NCBI RefSeq assembly: GCF_003074055.1
Contig: NZ_CP029043.1
Location: forward strand, 5,014,501-5,078,500
Length of the DNA: 64,000 nt
Direction: 5' to 3'
Source: Streptomyces nigra
GTDB taxonomy: Bacteria; Actinomycetota; Actinomycetes; Streptomycetales; Streptomycetaceae
Of the stretch, positions 52,921-62,323 are shown one piece after another. The position numbers and the translations under genes are program-made. Positions within the stretch are counted from its first letter, which is position 1. Each line of letters begins with the position of its first letter. A model generated the notes under the pieces. It did not search any database and had not been told where the DNA came from. It worked only from the letters and a program-made list of their open reading frames with translations.

Positions 52921-55900
52921 GTGCTGGGGAAGAATTACGATTGGGTGCCTGATACGGGGCTGGTCCGCGAGGTCGACGAGCTCTTCGAACGGGCGATCAA
53001 CTCGTATCGTGCGAACGCGAATCTGATAACGGAGCACGCCAACCAGGAAGAGTCCATCCGGGTCGGTGGCTACTCGAACCGGACCCTCCTGGAGCTGGTG
53101 CAGAACGCGGCTGACGCGATGTCCGGTGCTTCCGAGTACGAAGACGGAGCGGGGAGGGTCGAGATCGTTCTCGATCTCGACCATCAGACGCTGTATTGCG
53201 CGAACGCCGGTCGCCCCTTTTCCCGAAGCGGCCTCACCGCGCTCGCTCATGCGCACCTCAGTGGTAAGCGGGGCGACGAGATCGGTCGGTTCGGGCTCGG
53301 GTTCAAGTCGGTGCTCGCGGTCACCGACACCCCTCAGGTGTTCAGTCGTTCGGTCGCTTTCGAGTTCAACTCTTCGAGGGCGAAGGCGGCGATCGCGGCC
53401 ATTGCGCCCGTACCCAAGCGGTTGCCGGTTCTCAGGACGCTCACCCGGATCGACGCGGCGACCGAATTCGGCAAGGACCCGATCCTGGCGGAGTTGGGGG
53501 AGTGGGCGGTGACCGTCGTCAGACTGCCGCACGCCACGAGGCTGGAGAGCCTCAAGAAGGAGATCGAGGAGTTCCGCTCCGAGTTCCTCCTCTTCGTGAA
53601 CTCGGTGCGCGAGATCCGGCTGCGGGTCGTCGGAGTCGACGCCAACTTCGTCACGTCTCACGTGTCGCGCGCCCTGGGCGACGGCCGATTCCGCATCGAG
53701 CGTCCCGATGGCGACCACGACGAGTGGTACGTCGAGGATCGCATGCACGCGCCCAGCCCCGAGGCTCGGATCGAGGTCGGGGAAGCGGTGTCGCGTGACC
53801 GGATGAAGGTCACGGTCGCGATGCCCGCGCGCTTCGCCCAGCTGAAGACGGGGGAGTTCTGGTCGTACTTCCCGCTCCAGGACAGGACATCGGCGTCCGC
53901 CCTCTTCAACGCGCCCTGGAGTGTCAACGACGACCGCACCACCTTGCTCACGAACTCGTACAACCGAGAGATCCTCGTGACTCTCTCGGAGATGTTCGTC
54001 GACATGCTGCCGAGGGTCTCGTCCGCCGACGATCCAGCAGCACACCTGGACTACATGCCGGCACGTGGCCGAGAGACCCATTCGTTCGGCGACGAGATCC
54101 TCTGCGTCCATGTGCCGCGACTCGGCAGCGAGAAGGCCCTGGTCCCCGACGCGACAGGTGTGCTGCGCACACCACCTGAGCTTCGACCCCTGGACTTCGG
54201 CGTCGGTGACGCCTCCGAGCGTGATCACGAGGAATGGATCAGGTCCCCCCATACCAACGAGGACGTGCCGCACTGGCGCTCTTATGCGACCAGCCAGCGA
54301 GGGGCGCGTCTGAGAGCGCTCTACATCTCCAGCGTCTCCTCCGCCTTCACCGATTCACGTCTCCGGGACGAGCAGAAGGCTTTGGAGAAGGTGCACAAGA
54401 GAGGTGTCCTCTCCTGGCTGCGCGAGTGGGCGGAGGGGCCCGACATGGCCTCCGCGGCGAAGGCCCTCGATTTCGTGCTGAGGAATCCAAACGGCTTCGG
54501 CCCCGCCAAGGTCATACCCACGACTGCCGGGATGCTGTCCATCAAGGACAGTGACCGGGTCTTCCTCCATCGTGCGGAGGACGTCGACATCGAGGGGGCG
54601 TGCTTCGTCGATCCGGACTTCCTGGCCGTTCCCGGCGTCGAGAAGAAGCTCGCGGATCGCGGGTTCCGCGACCTCGACCCGCTTGCCAAGTTCGAGGCCC
54701 GAATGGCCAGGCTGTCACCGGAGACGCAGGAAGACGAGCTCCCGAAGTTCTGGGAGGCGGCCACCGACGTGCCCATGGCGCAGGCGCAGAAGGCCGTCGC
54801 GGGAAACAGGAATGGGGCCCTCAGGGTCCCGACTCTGGACGGCGGCTGGGCCCTGCCGCAGTTGGTGCTGGACATCGACGGCCTCGGCGACAGCACTCCG
54901 GATCGGGTGCTGGACCGGACGAGATGCGTGCCACAACTGGCACACGCCGCCGGCGTCGTCACCGAGCCGGTGGCCTCGTACCCGCTCGAGGACGAGATCC
55001 ACTTCGACGACTACTGCCAGTACGTGTTGGACGAGGTGAACCGGAGGCTCGGGCCCGGGGACCGGCCCGTCGAGCAGGTCGAGTTCGACAGGGGCGAGGG
55101 CCCCGGCCCGTTCTCCGCGCTTCTGATGTTGCGGGACGCGGGCGCTCCCGAGCCCCTGCGCGAGCGGTGGACGGAAGGACTGCTCAGGCTCGACCAGGTG
55201 GGGCACTGGCTCTGCACCGACATCGACACGGGGCTGAGCCACCGGGTCCTGTCCCCTGTTCGCTGGGCGGCGGGGCGAGCCGGCTCGCTGAAGTCCAATC
55301 GCGGGTACCGCACGCCCGGTCACGTCGTCTCCGCGTCGCTCGTCGCGTACGAGGCCCTTCTTCCTCTGTTCCGAGGACCGCGCCACGTCGAGGACGCCCT
55401 GAAGCTGCCCAAGGACCTGGGCGAGGTCCCTGTGGAGCTCCTGCACGAGGCGCTCGAGTCGGAGGTCACCTCGCCGATCAGCAACGTGGCCCTGAAGGGG
55501 TTCATCCTCACCGCGAGCCGCTTCGCCTTCCCGGACGGGCACCCGGTGTACATCCCCGCTCGGGTGGGACGTGCCATCGAGCGAAGGCGGCCCGATGCGG
55601 TGTACCTGGCGACGACCGAGGAGGAACGCGAATTCCTCAACCAGAGGCAGAAGCCGTACCTCAAGGTGGACGAGGACGAGGCGGACGAGTTTGTCGAGGT
55701 GGTCGGATGCCGACGGTTCGAGGACAGCTTCTCCTTCTCGCTCCTTGTCGACGGTAGGCAGGCCGAGGAACACGTCATCGACCTCTACACCGGACTGCGC
55801 TCGACATTCGTCGAGGACAAGGTCACGAACGCGACGGTGGCGAAGGCCGTCCAGATCACCAAGCGTGTGACCACGGAGGACGGCGTCGAAGACCAGTCGC

Positions 55901-57633
55901 TCGAGTGGCACCGTCAGGGACTGACCCTGGTGGTCCAGGCAGAACTCGACGAGTCGCGTGTCCTGCAGATCGTCAACGAAGCTTTCGATCTGCGCCTGTC
56001 GAACGCCGAGGTGAGCGACATCCTCCAGGCACGCATCGATCAACACCTCGAGGCACAACGGCAGGACGCCCGGGCCGCCTCCGACGATGCCGAGCGGCTC
56101 GCGATCTACATCGGTGACGACACGCTGAAGGAGAACCTGCCGAAGGGACTGTGGCAGGCCATCGAGGGTCAGGGGCTGGTGACCGGCTCCACGTCCGTCG
56201 CCGAACTCTTCCTGACTGTCTACGGGAGCGACTCGATCAAGCTTCTCGCGGAGGAGTTCAGCGCCGAGGGGTACACGGACGTCCCCACGACATGGGCGGG
56301 CGGAGCTCCCACGGTCGCCTGGCTGCGGAAGATGGGGTTCGGTGCCAAGTACGCCGGGCGACGCACGCGGCACCAGGACGACGAGTTCGTGGTGCCCGGC
56401 GCCGTGAAGCTCAAGCCTCTCCACGACTTCCAGAAAAAGATCAGCCAGGACTTGAAGGAGGTCCTGACCTCAAGGGGCCCGGACGGGCGTGCGCTCAAGG
56501 GCATGGTGGAGCTCCCCACGGGGGCGGGGAAGACCCGGGTCGCCACCGAAACCGTGCTGCGCCTGTTCGCCGACGGCGAGATGCGCGGGACCGTGCTGTG
56601 GATCGCCCAGTCGGAGGAGCTCTGCGAGCAGGCGGTGCAGACGTTCGGCACCGTGTGGCGTTGGCTAGGGGACGAAAGTCCGTTGACGATCGGCCGGCTC
56701 TGGAACACCAACGTCGTCCACGAACCCGACACCGAGTTCAGCGTGGTCGTGGCCACCGACGCGAAGCTCGACCGGATCGCCGGCACTCCGGAGTACGAGT
56801 GGCTGAGCCGGGCCTCCGCCGTGTTCATCGATGAGGCGCACCGGGCTGGGGGGTCGAAGATGTACACGAAGATCCTCAGGTGGCTCGGGGTCGACGGCCG
56901 CAGCTGGGAACGGCCTCTGGTCGGCATCTCGGCGACGCCGTTCAAGGGCAGCGGCGATGTCACCGAGCCGACGAAGGAATTGGCGGCCCGCTTCAGCGGG
57001 AAGTTGATGCGAGCTTTCGACGACAGCGCCTACGAGGAGCTGTCGAAGATAGGCGTCCTCGCGAAAGTCCGGCACGAACTGCTGAACGGCGTGGATGTCG
57101 CCCTGAAGCCGGACGAACTGGCACAGGTGCGATCCCTGCGCAGGCTCGAACCCCAGGTCCTCGACCGTATCGGTCGGGACCAGGCCCGTATGAAGATCCT
57201 CGTGGACGACATTCTGAAGCGGGATCCGGAGTGGCCGATCCTCGTGTTCACGCCGAACGTCTTGTCCGCCCAGGTCCTTGCCGCGACCCTTCGCTATCGG
57301 GACGTCGCGGCCGAGGCGGTCAGCGGGCAGACCGGTCGGCAGACCCGCCGTGACGTCATCGAGCGATTCAAGCGCAACGAGATCAGGGTTCTCGCCAACT
57401 GCGATCTTCTGATCCAGGGATTCGACGCGCCCGGTGTGCGGGCCTTGTACATCGCCAGGCCCACCTTCAGTCCCAGTGCCTACATCCAGATGGCCGGCCG
57501 AGGGCTGCGCGGTCCCGCGAACGGCGGCAAGGAGGAGTGCCTCATCGTGGATGTCGAGGACAACTTCGGCGCGGCCGACGAACTCCTCGGATTCCGTGCC
57601 TACGAAGAGCTCTGGCGAAAGCAGGGATCATGA
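52921..57633 (+). CDS. GHKL (sacsin/MORC-like) ATPase fused to SF2 helicase, defence operon gene 1
   Basis: A 1570-aa protein. Residues 50-170 hold a GHKL ATPase: N-box LLELVQNAADA (56-66), a sacsin-like LYCANAGRPFS (91-101) and glycine loop GRFGLGFKSVLAV (122-134). A long middle region of about 1000 residues has no family I recognise. The C-terminus is an SF2 helicase: Walker A LPTGAGKT (about 1199-1206), DEAH at 1304-1307, GISATPFKG and motif VI QMAGRGLRG near 1523-1531, ending soon after. Starts with GTG behind a G-rich stretch. Its stop overlaps the next gene as ATGA. GHKL ATPases linked to helicases occur in prokaryotic restriction-like systems; the role here, sensing or loading on foreign DNA, is inferred. 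Confidence 0.85.
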   Translation: MLGKNYDWVPDTGLVREVDELFERAINSYRANANLITEHANQEESIRVGGYSNRTLLELVQNAADAMSGASEYEDGAGRVEIVLDLDHQTLYCANAGRPFSRSGLTALAHAHLSGKRGDEIGRFGLGFKSVLAVTDTPQVFSRSVAFEFNSSRAKAAIAAIAPVPKRLPVLRTLTRIDAATEFGKDPILAELGEWAVTVVRLPHATRLESLKKEIEEFRSEFLLFVNSVREIRLRVVGVDANFVTSHVSRALGDGRFRIERPDGDHDEWYVEDRMHAPSPEARIEVGEAVSRDRMKVTVAMPARFAQLKTGEFWSYFPLQDRTSASALFNAPWSVNDDRTTLLTNSYNREILVTLSEMFVDMLPRVSSADDPAAHLDYMPARGRETHSFGDEILCVHVPRLGSEKALVPDATGVLRTPPELRPLDFGVGDASERDHEEWIRSPHTNEDVPHWRSYATSQRGARLRALYISSVSSAFTDSRLRDEQKALEKVHKRGVLSWLREWAEGPDMASAAKALDFVLRNPNGFGPAKVIPTTAGMLSIKDSDRVFLHRAEDVDIEGACFVDPDFLAVPGVEKKLADRGFRDLDPLAKFEARMARLSPETQEDELPKFWEAATDVPMAQAQKAVAGNRNGALRVPTLDGGWALPQLVLDIDGLGDSTPDRVLDRTRCVPQLAHAAGVVTEPVASYPLEDEIHFDDYCQYVLDEVNRRLGPGDRPVEQVEFDRGEGPGPFSALLMLRDAGAPEPLRERWTEGLLRLDQVGHWLCTDIDTGLSHRVLSPVRWAAGRAGSLKSNRGYRTPGHVVSASLVAYEALLPLFRGPRHVEDALKLPKDLGEVPVELLHEALESEVTSPISNVALKGFILTASRFAFPDGHPVYIPARVGRAIERRRPDAVYLATTEEEREFLNQRQKPYLKVDEDEADEFVEVVGCRRFEDSFSFSLLVDGRQAEEHVIDLYTGLRSTFVEDKVTNATVAKAVQITKRVTTEDGVEDQSLEWHRQGLTLVVQAELDESRVLQIVNEAFDLRLSNAEVSDILQARIDQHLEAQRQDARAASDDAERLAIYIGDDTLKENLPKGLWQAIEGQGLVTGSTSVAELFLTVYGSDSIKLLAEEFSAEGYTDVPTTWAGGAPTVAWLRKMGFGAKYAGRRTRHQDDEFVVPGAVKLKPLHDFQKKISQDLKEVLTSRGPDGRALKGMVELPTGAGKTRVATETVLRLFADGEMRGTVLWIAQSEELCEQAVQTFGTVWRWLGDESPLTIGRLWNTNVVHEPDTEFSVVVATDAKLDRIAGTPEYEWLSRASAVFIDEAHRAGGSKMYTKILRWLGVDGRSWERPLVGISATPFKGSGDVTEPTKELAARFSGKLMRAFDDSAYEELSKIGVLAKVRHELLNGVDVALKPDELAQVRSLRRLEPQVLDRIGRDQARMKILVDDILKRDPEWPILVFTPNVLSAQVLAATLRYRDVAAEAVSGQTGRQTRRDVIERFKRNEIRVLANCDLLIQGFDAPGVRALYIARPTFSPSAYIQMAGRGLRGPANGGKEECLIVDVEDNFGAADELLGFRAYEELWRKQGS

Positions 57634-59147
57634 TTCTGGTACCGGACCTCGCCGACGTCGATGCGACCACCACCAGCGGCGCCGAACGGCGGGTGGCCCG
57701 ACTGCTGCGAGCGGTGGACGGCCCCGCCGACGCCGTCGCCTTCCACTCCGTCAAGCTGCGGAGCCACGCGGTCAAGCAGCAGGGCGAAGCTGACTTCGTC
57801 GTGCTCTGGAACGGCATCGTCATCGTCCTAGAGGTCAAGGGCGGAGGTGTCCGGAAGTACGACGGCGTCTGGTACTCCATCGACAGGCACGGCGATTGGA
57901 AGAAGTTGCGAGAGTCGCCGATGGATCAGGCGCAGTCGGCGATGTACGCGCTGCGCGACATTCTCCAGGAGGAGGGCGTCGGATGGTTCGCTACCGAGGC
58001 TGTCGCCCTCACCCCCGACATCGACGCACCCCCACCGGCCGTCGAGTGGAAGGGAAGCCACTGGTGGGCCAAGGAGCAGATGAGCATCGCCGCGCTGACC
58101 GAGGCCTTCGAGAAGGTGGCCGGCGGAGCGAGGAGCGCGCCTCACGGAATCAGGGTCGCCAGGTCGGAGACGCTCCGGGCCCGCCTGTTCGGCGAGTTCA
58201 CCAGGATGCCCGTCATCGATGCACAGCGGGGGGCCGTGCTGGAGGAGCAGAATCGGGCGACCGAGGGGCAGGCCAGGGTCCTTGCCGCGCTGTCCCGGAA
58301 CCCGAGGATGCTCGTGTTCGGTGGGGCGGGCACAGGGAAGTCCCTGGTGCTGGCTGAAGGAGCGAAGCAGGAGGCGGGCGAAGGGAAGTCCGTCCTCATC
58401 ACTTTTCACTCGCCCGCCCTGGTCGACTTCTTCGGCCCTCGGATCGTGGGCAGAGACATCGATCTCCTTCCCTTCGCGGACCTGTCCGGTGACAAGAAGT
58501 ACGACGTCGTCTTCGTCGACGAGGCACAGGACCTCATGAACGCCGACGGCATGGACGCCTTGGACGCCGTGATCCGCGGCGGTCGGGAAGGCGGCCGGTG
58601 GAGGATGTTCCTCGATCCCAACAATCAGGCGCGCGTCGACGGCGAGTTCGACCCTGAGGTCTGCGAGCTGGTCCAGCAGGAGGCGCTCCAGTACGACCTC
58701 GACCGTAACGTGCGCAACACCCGCGCGATCGTCCATGTCGTGCAGGAGTATCTCGGCGCCGATGTCGGGGACCCGGGCATCGTGCACGGTGATCGGGTGG
58801 AATGGCGGTGGTCCGACGGGTCGGCCGGTGTCTCCGCGGCCGAGAGCGTGGCTCGCGACCTCGTCGCCGATGGAGCCCGACGCCATGACATCTGGATCAT
58901 CAGCGTGTCCGAGGACGCCGAGCCCCGCAGGAGTGAGGCCGGATTCCTCGTGACCAACCCCCGCTACGCCAAGGGCCTGGAGGCGGAGCACGTCATCGTC
59001 TGCGACCTGCCCCAGGAATACGACGACCGGGGAATCGCCGCGTTCTACGTGGCTGTCACTCGGGCGCGGGTCACCCTCCACGTGGTCGCGTCCAGGGCCG
59101 ACAAGAAGCGGCTCCAGGATCTTCTTCGAAAGCAGGTCGACAAGTGA
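57630..59147 (+). CDS. NERD nuclease fused to SF1 (UvrD-like) helicase, defence operon gene 2
   Basis: A 505-aa protein. The N-terminus is a NERD domain with apparently intact catalytic residues: Asp55 in QQGEADFVVLW, Glu68 and Lys70 in IVLEVKGG, the restriction-endonuclease-like D...ExK pattern. Helicase motifs follow: Walker A FGGAGTGKS (about 230-238), Walker B VVFVDEAQD (DEAQD at 297-301), and the C-terminal UvrD-type FYVAVTRARVTL near 472-484. It is about half the size of UvrD, so some subdomains are reduced. Start ATG overlaps gene 1 (ATGA) and its stop overlaps gene 3 (GTGA). A DNA-cutting translocase effector is the natural reading. Confidence 0.85.
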   Translation: MILVPDLADVDATTTSGAERRVARLLRAVDGPADAVAFHSVKLRSHAVKQQGEADFVVLWNGIVIVLEVKGGGVRKYDGVWYSIDRHGDWKKLRESPMDQAQSAMYALRDILQEEGVGWFATEAVALTPDIDAPPPAVEWKGSHWWAKEQMSIAALTEAFEKVAGGARSAPHGIRVARSETLRARLFGEFTRMPVIDAQRGAVLEEQNRATEGQARVLAALSRNPRMLVFGGAGTGKSLVLAEGAKQEAGEGKSVLITFHSPALVDFFGPRIVGRDIDLLPFADLSGDKKYDVVFVDEAQDLMNADGMDALDAVIRGGREGGRWRMFLDPNNQARVDGEFDPEVCELVQQEALQYDLDRNVRNTRAIVHVVQEYLGADVGDPGIVHGDRVEWRWSDGSAGVSAAESVARDLVADGARRHDIWIISVSEDAEPRRSEAGFLVTNPRYAKGLEAEHVIVCDLPQEYDDRGIAAFYVAVTRARVTLHVVASRADKKRLQDLLRKQVDK

Positions 59148-62100
59148 ACCTCACAGTGGCCCAGAAGGAGGCCCTCAATCATCTCCGAGCCTCCTACGTG
59201 GGGCCCGAAGCGGGGCCCGAGGAGGTCACCGCGAACCTGCCTCATCGGCAGTACGCCGTCGGCATGCTCTTCCCGGCCGAGGCGGAGGCTCGACCTTCTC
59301 ACGCCGACCGAGACACGGACGCGGACGTGACGGCGGACGTCCCCGACGGCGATGTCGAGGAGACCGGGGCCGCGGTTCCCTTGGCCGAGGACTGGAAGCC
59401 CTCGTCCGTCGCGCTGTCCTTCGTCACCGACGGAGACTCCGTCGACGTCGACTTCTCGTGCGGCACGTACGCCGCCGTCGCGGGGGACGGACCGCCCAGA
59501 TGGCGGCGTACCCCGTTCTCCAAGGACGGCCTCGTGCTCAGGCGAGGGGAGGGCCCCGAAAGCCTTTCCGTGGGCGGCGTCCCGGTGGAGCTCGGTTCTC
59601 GCTGGCGGGACTTCCGGGGCAATTCGTTGGTCACCGTCCATGTACGGGTCCTGGGCGAATCCACGGGCGACGACCGACTCGACATCCCGCGGATGCTCTT
59701 CCAGGTCCGCTTGGCCGCCGCGCCCTCCGACGGGGCGGGAATCCTGGAGCACGACACCACACGCTCCATCGAGACCGACCCGGAAGCCGCCGAACTGCGC
59801 CTGCGGTATCGCAAGCGGAAGGTCTACGCGGTCGGGCACGGGATGGCCGCCGACTGGGAGTTCGCGGACGACCGTTGTACCAGGGTCTTCCTCGAGCCCG
59901 TACCGGCGTTCGTGGTGCCCGCCGTCGAGACGACGGGGTTCGATGAGGGGACGGCGGAGGCCGAGGCTCTGGAGCTGGGGCATCTTCAGCGGATCGACGA
60001 GGATCCCGAAGCGGTCCTTCGATCGTTGGACGCCTTCGTCGAGGCGTTCGCCGGTTGGGCCTCCAAACAGTTGGAGCGGGCCGAGACGTTCGACCCCGAC
60101 AGGGACGTGGCCGTCCGGATCGCCCGACGATCGCAGGACGCCGTCGACAGGATGAGGGAGGGCCTGGACCTCCTCAGGGCGCCGGGGCGGCAGGACCTTC
60201 GGACGGCATTCTCGCTCGGCATGGCCGCCATGCGGCTTCAGATGCGGCAGGCGTCCCTCAACCGCGGGACGCCAGATAACCAGGTCCAGGAGCCGCGTTG
60301 GCGACCCTTCCAGCTCGGCTTCCTGCTGGTTTCACTGGCCTCCACCGTCGACGAGAGGCACAAGGAGCGGGAGCTCGTCGACCTCATCTGGTTCCCGACC
60401 GGTGGCGGCAAGACCGAGGCGTATCTGGGCCTCGCCGCGATCGAGGTGTTCCGCCGACGACTCACACACAAGAACGCCGGCGGGGGAACCGCCGTCATCA
60501 CCCGCTACACCCTGCGGCTGCTGACCTCTCAGCAGTTCCAACGGGCCGCGGCGCTGGTCTGTGCCATGGAGATGCTGCGGGGCACGGACGAACGGGCGAA
60601 GGGCATGGCTCCGTTCTCCATCGGTCTTTGGGTGGGCAACGAGGTGACACCCGGTACGCGGGCAGAGGCGCGTGAAGCACTCAAGCGGCTGCAGAAGGCC
60701 GCGCGGCCGGACGAGGCGAACGAGTTCCAGGTAGAGAGCTGCCCCTGGTGTCTGACGCCGTTGGTGCCCAGGCTCAGGAGCGACAAGCCACAGGACTACG
60801 GTATGCGTCTGGAGGGCGTGGACGTCCTGCTGCACTGTGTCGACGCGACGTGCGACTTCGCCGGCGAGCTCCCGCTCGCGGTCGTCGACGAGGTGCTGTA
60901 CGACGATCCGCCCACGATCCTCCTGGCCACTGTCGACAAGTTCGCACGCCTGCAGTTCAAGCCGGAAGCGGGCAGTCTGCTCGGCCTGGGGACAACCTTC
61001 AGACAACCGTCCATGATCATCCAGGACGAGCTGCACCTGCTCTCGGGGCCCCTGGGGACCACCGTCGCCGTCTTCGACGCCGTGATCCAGGTTCTGCTGA
61101 GCCGGTCGGGCACCAGCCCCAAGATCGTGGCCTCGACGGCCACCATCCGCGCGTCCGAGGAGCAGGTGGAGGGACTGTACGGGCGAGAGGTCGCCCTGTA
61201 CCCACCGTCGGGTCTCGACGACGACCGCACATTCTTCTCCCGTCCGGTGGAGAGCGGGGAAGGGCGTCTCTACGTCGGCCTGATGCCGCAGGCGGTCTCA
61301 CAACCGTCCGCCGTCATCGCGGCCGTCACTCCCATGGTGGAGATGCCGGAGGCTCTGGCCGCCCGCGTCCCGTCCGCCGCGTCGCGCGACGCGTACTGGA
61401 CGCTGGTCATGTACCACAACAGTCTCCGTGAGCTCGGGCGCACAGGGACCTTGGTCATCGATGACGTCAACGGCCGTCTGGACCCCCGTGCCGAGAGGCT
61501 CGGCTTCCCCTTGCGATCCGTGAGGGCAGGGAAAGTCCTCGAACTGACGAGCCGTCGCGGAGCCGAGGAACTGCCGAACGATCTTCGTGCGCTCCGGGTC
61601 AGGGCGGACGAGTCTCAGGACGCCGTCGATGTGGTCCTGTCGTCGAACATGCTGTCCGTGGGCATCGACATCCCGCGACTCGCGCTGATGCTCATGGTGG
61701 GACAGCCCAAGACCACGGCCGAGTACATCCAGGCCACGAGCCGTGTCGGACGTGGAGACACGAAAGGTGTCGTCGTCACCCTCTTCCGCTCCGGACGGGC
61801 CCGTGACCGGTCGCACTTCGAGACCTTCCGGGGCTACCACGAGGCGCTCTACCGGAGCGTCGAACCCACGAGCGTCACACCATGGTCACTGTCCTCGCGC
61901 GAGCGCTCACTCGCCGGGGCGCTCGTGGCGCTTCTGCGTCAGTCGTTCACCCGGTTCGCCCGGAACGAGGCGGCAGGCGAGTTGGACCTCGCGGACGACA
62001 GGATCCAAGAGGCGGTCGAACGACTCGTAGAACGGTTCCTCGGCCACGTGACGCGTGCCGACGGGCTCGAATCCGCGGACACACGCGCCGCGGTGTGGAG

Positions 62101-62323
62101 CCTTCTGAGGGACTGGGACCGACGGGCGGCCCAGGCGCGTGGGTCGGGCGAGCCCTTGTACTACCAGCGGACGAAGAAAGACCAGAAGGCCTTGTTGAAG
62201 AAGTTCGGCCAGTCCGGTGAGGGATGGCTCGTCGCGGACTCGATGAGGTCTGTGGAGCCCAACGTGGCGGTCGAGGTCCAGGAACCCCAGGAGGAGGTGC
62301 ACCATGGAGAAGATCAGGCATGA
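59144..62323 (+). CDS. drmA: DrmA-like SF2 helicase, defence operon gene 3
   Basis: A 1059-aa helicase. The first 400 residues are unassigned. Then come Walker A FPTGGGKTEA (Lys 423), a four-Cys insertion CPWC (533, 536) and CVDATC (565, 570) that probably binds zinc, motif II DELH (628-631) in place of DEAH, ASTAT (motif III), SVGIDIPRLALM and motif VI QATSRVGRG (863-871). This arrangement, followed directly by a DUF1998 gene, is that of DrmA in DISARM and of the helicase half of Druantia DruE. GTG start overlaps gene 2. No methyltransferase domain is present. Assignment to DrmA rests on motif order and neighbour, not on a search. Confidence 0.75.
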   Translation: MNLTVAQKEALNHLRASYVGPEAGPEEVTANLPHRQYAVGMLFPAEAEARPSHADRDTDADVTADVPDGDVEETGAAVPLAEDWKPSSVALSFVTDGDSVDVDFSCGTYAAVAGDGPPRWRRTPFSKDGLVLRRGEGPESLSVGGVPVELGSRWRDFRGNSLVTVHVRVLGESTGDDRLDIPRMLFQVRLAAAPSDGAGILEHDTTRSIETDPEAAELRLRYRKRKVYAVGHGMAADWEFADDRCTRVFLEPVPAFVVPAVETTGFDEGTAEAEALELGHLQRIDEDPEAVLRSLDAFVEAFAGWASKQLERAETFDPDRDVAVRIARRSQDAVDRMREGLDLLRAPGRQDLRTAFSLGMAAMRLQMRQASLNRGTPDNQVQEPRWRPFQLGFLLVSLASTVDERHKERELVDLIWFPTGGGKTEAYLGLAAIEVFRRRLTHKNAGGGTAVITRYTLRLLTSQQFQRAAALVCAMEMLRGTDERAKGMAPFSIGLWVGNEVTPGTRAEAREALKRLQKAARPDEANEFQVESCPWCLTPLVPRLRSDKPQDYGMRLEGVDVLLHCVDATCDFAGELPLAVVDEVLYDDPPTILLATVDKFARLQFKPEAGSLLGLGTTFRQPSMIIQDELHLLSGPLGTTVAVFDAVIQVLLSRSGTSPKIVASTATIRASEEQVEGLYGREVALYPPSGLDDDRTFFSRPVESGEGRLYVGLMPQAVSQPSAVIAAVTPMVEMPEALAARVPSAASRDAYWTLVMYHNSLRELGRTGTLVIDDVNGRLDPRAERLGFPLRSVRAGKVLELTSRRGAEELPNDLRALRVRADESQDAVDVVLSSNMLSVGIDIPRLALMLMVGQPKTTAEYIQATSRVGRGDTKGVVVTLFRSGRARDRSHFETFRGYHEALYRSVEPTSVTPWSLSSRERSLAGALVALLRQSFTRFARNEAAGELDLADDRIQEAVERLVERFLGHVTRADGLESADTRAAVWSLLRDWDRRAAQARGSGEPLYYQRTKKDQKALLKKFGQSGEGWLVADSMRSVEPNVAVEVQEPQEEVHHGEDQA

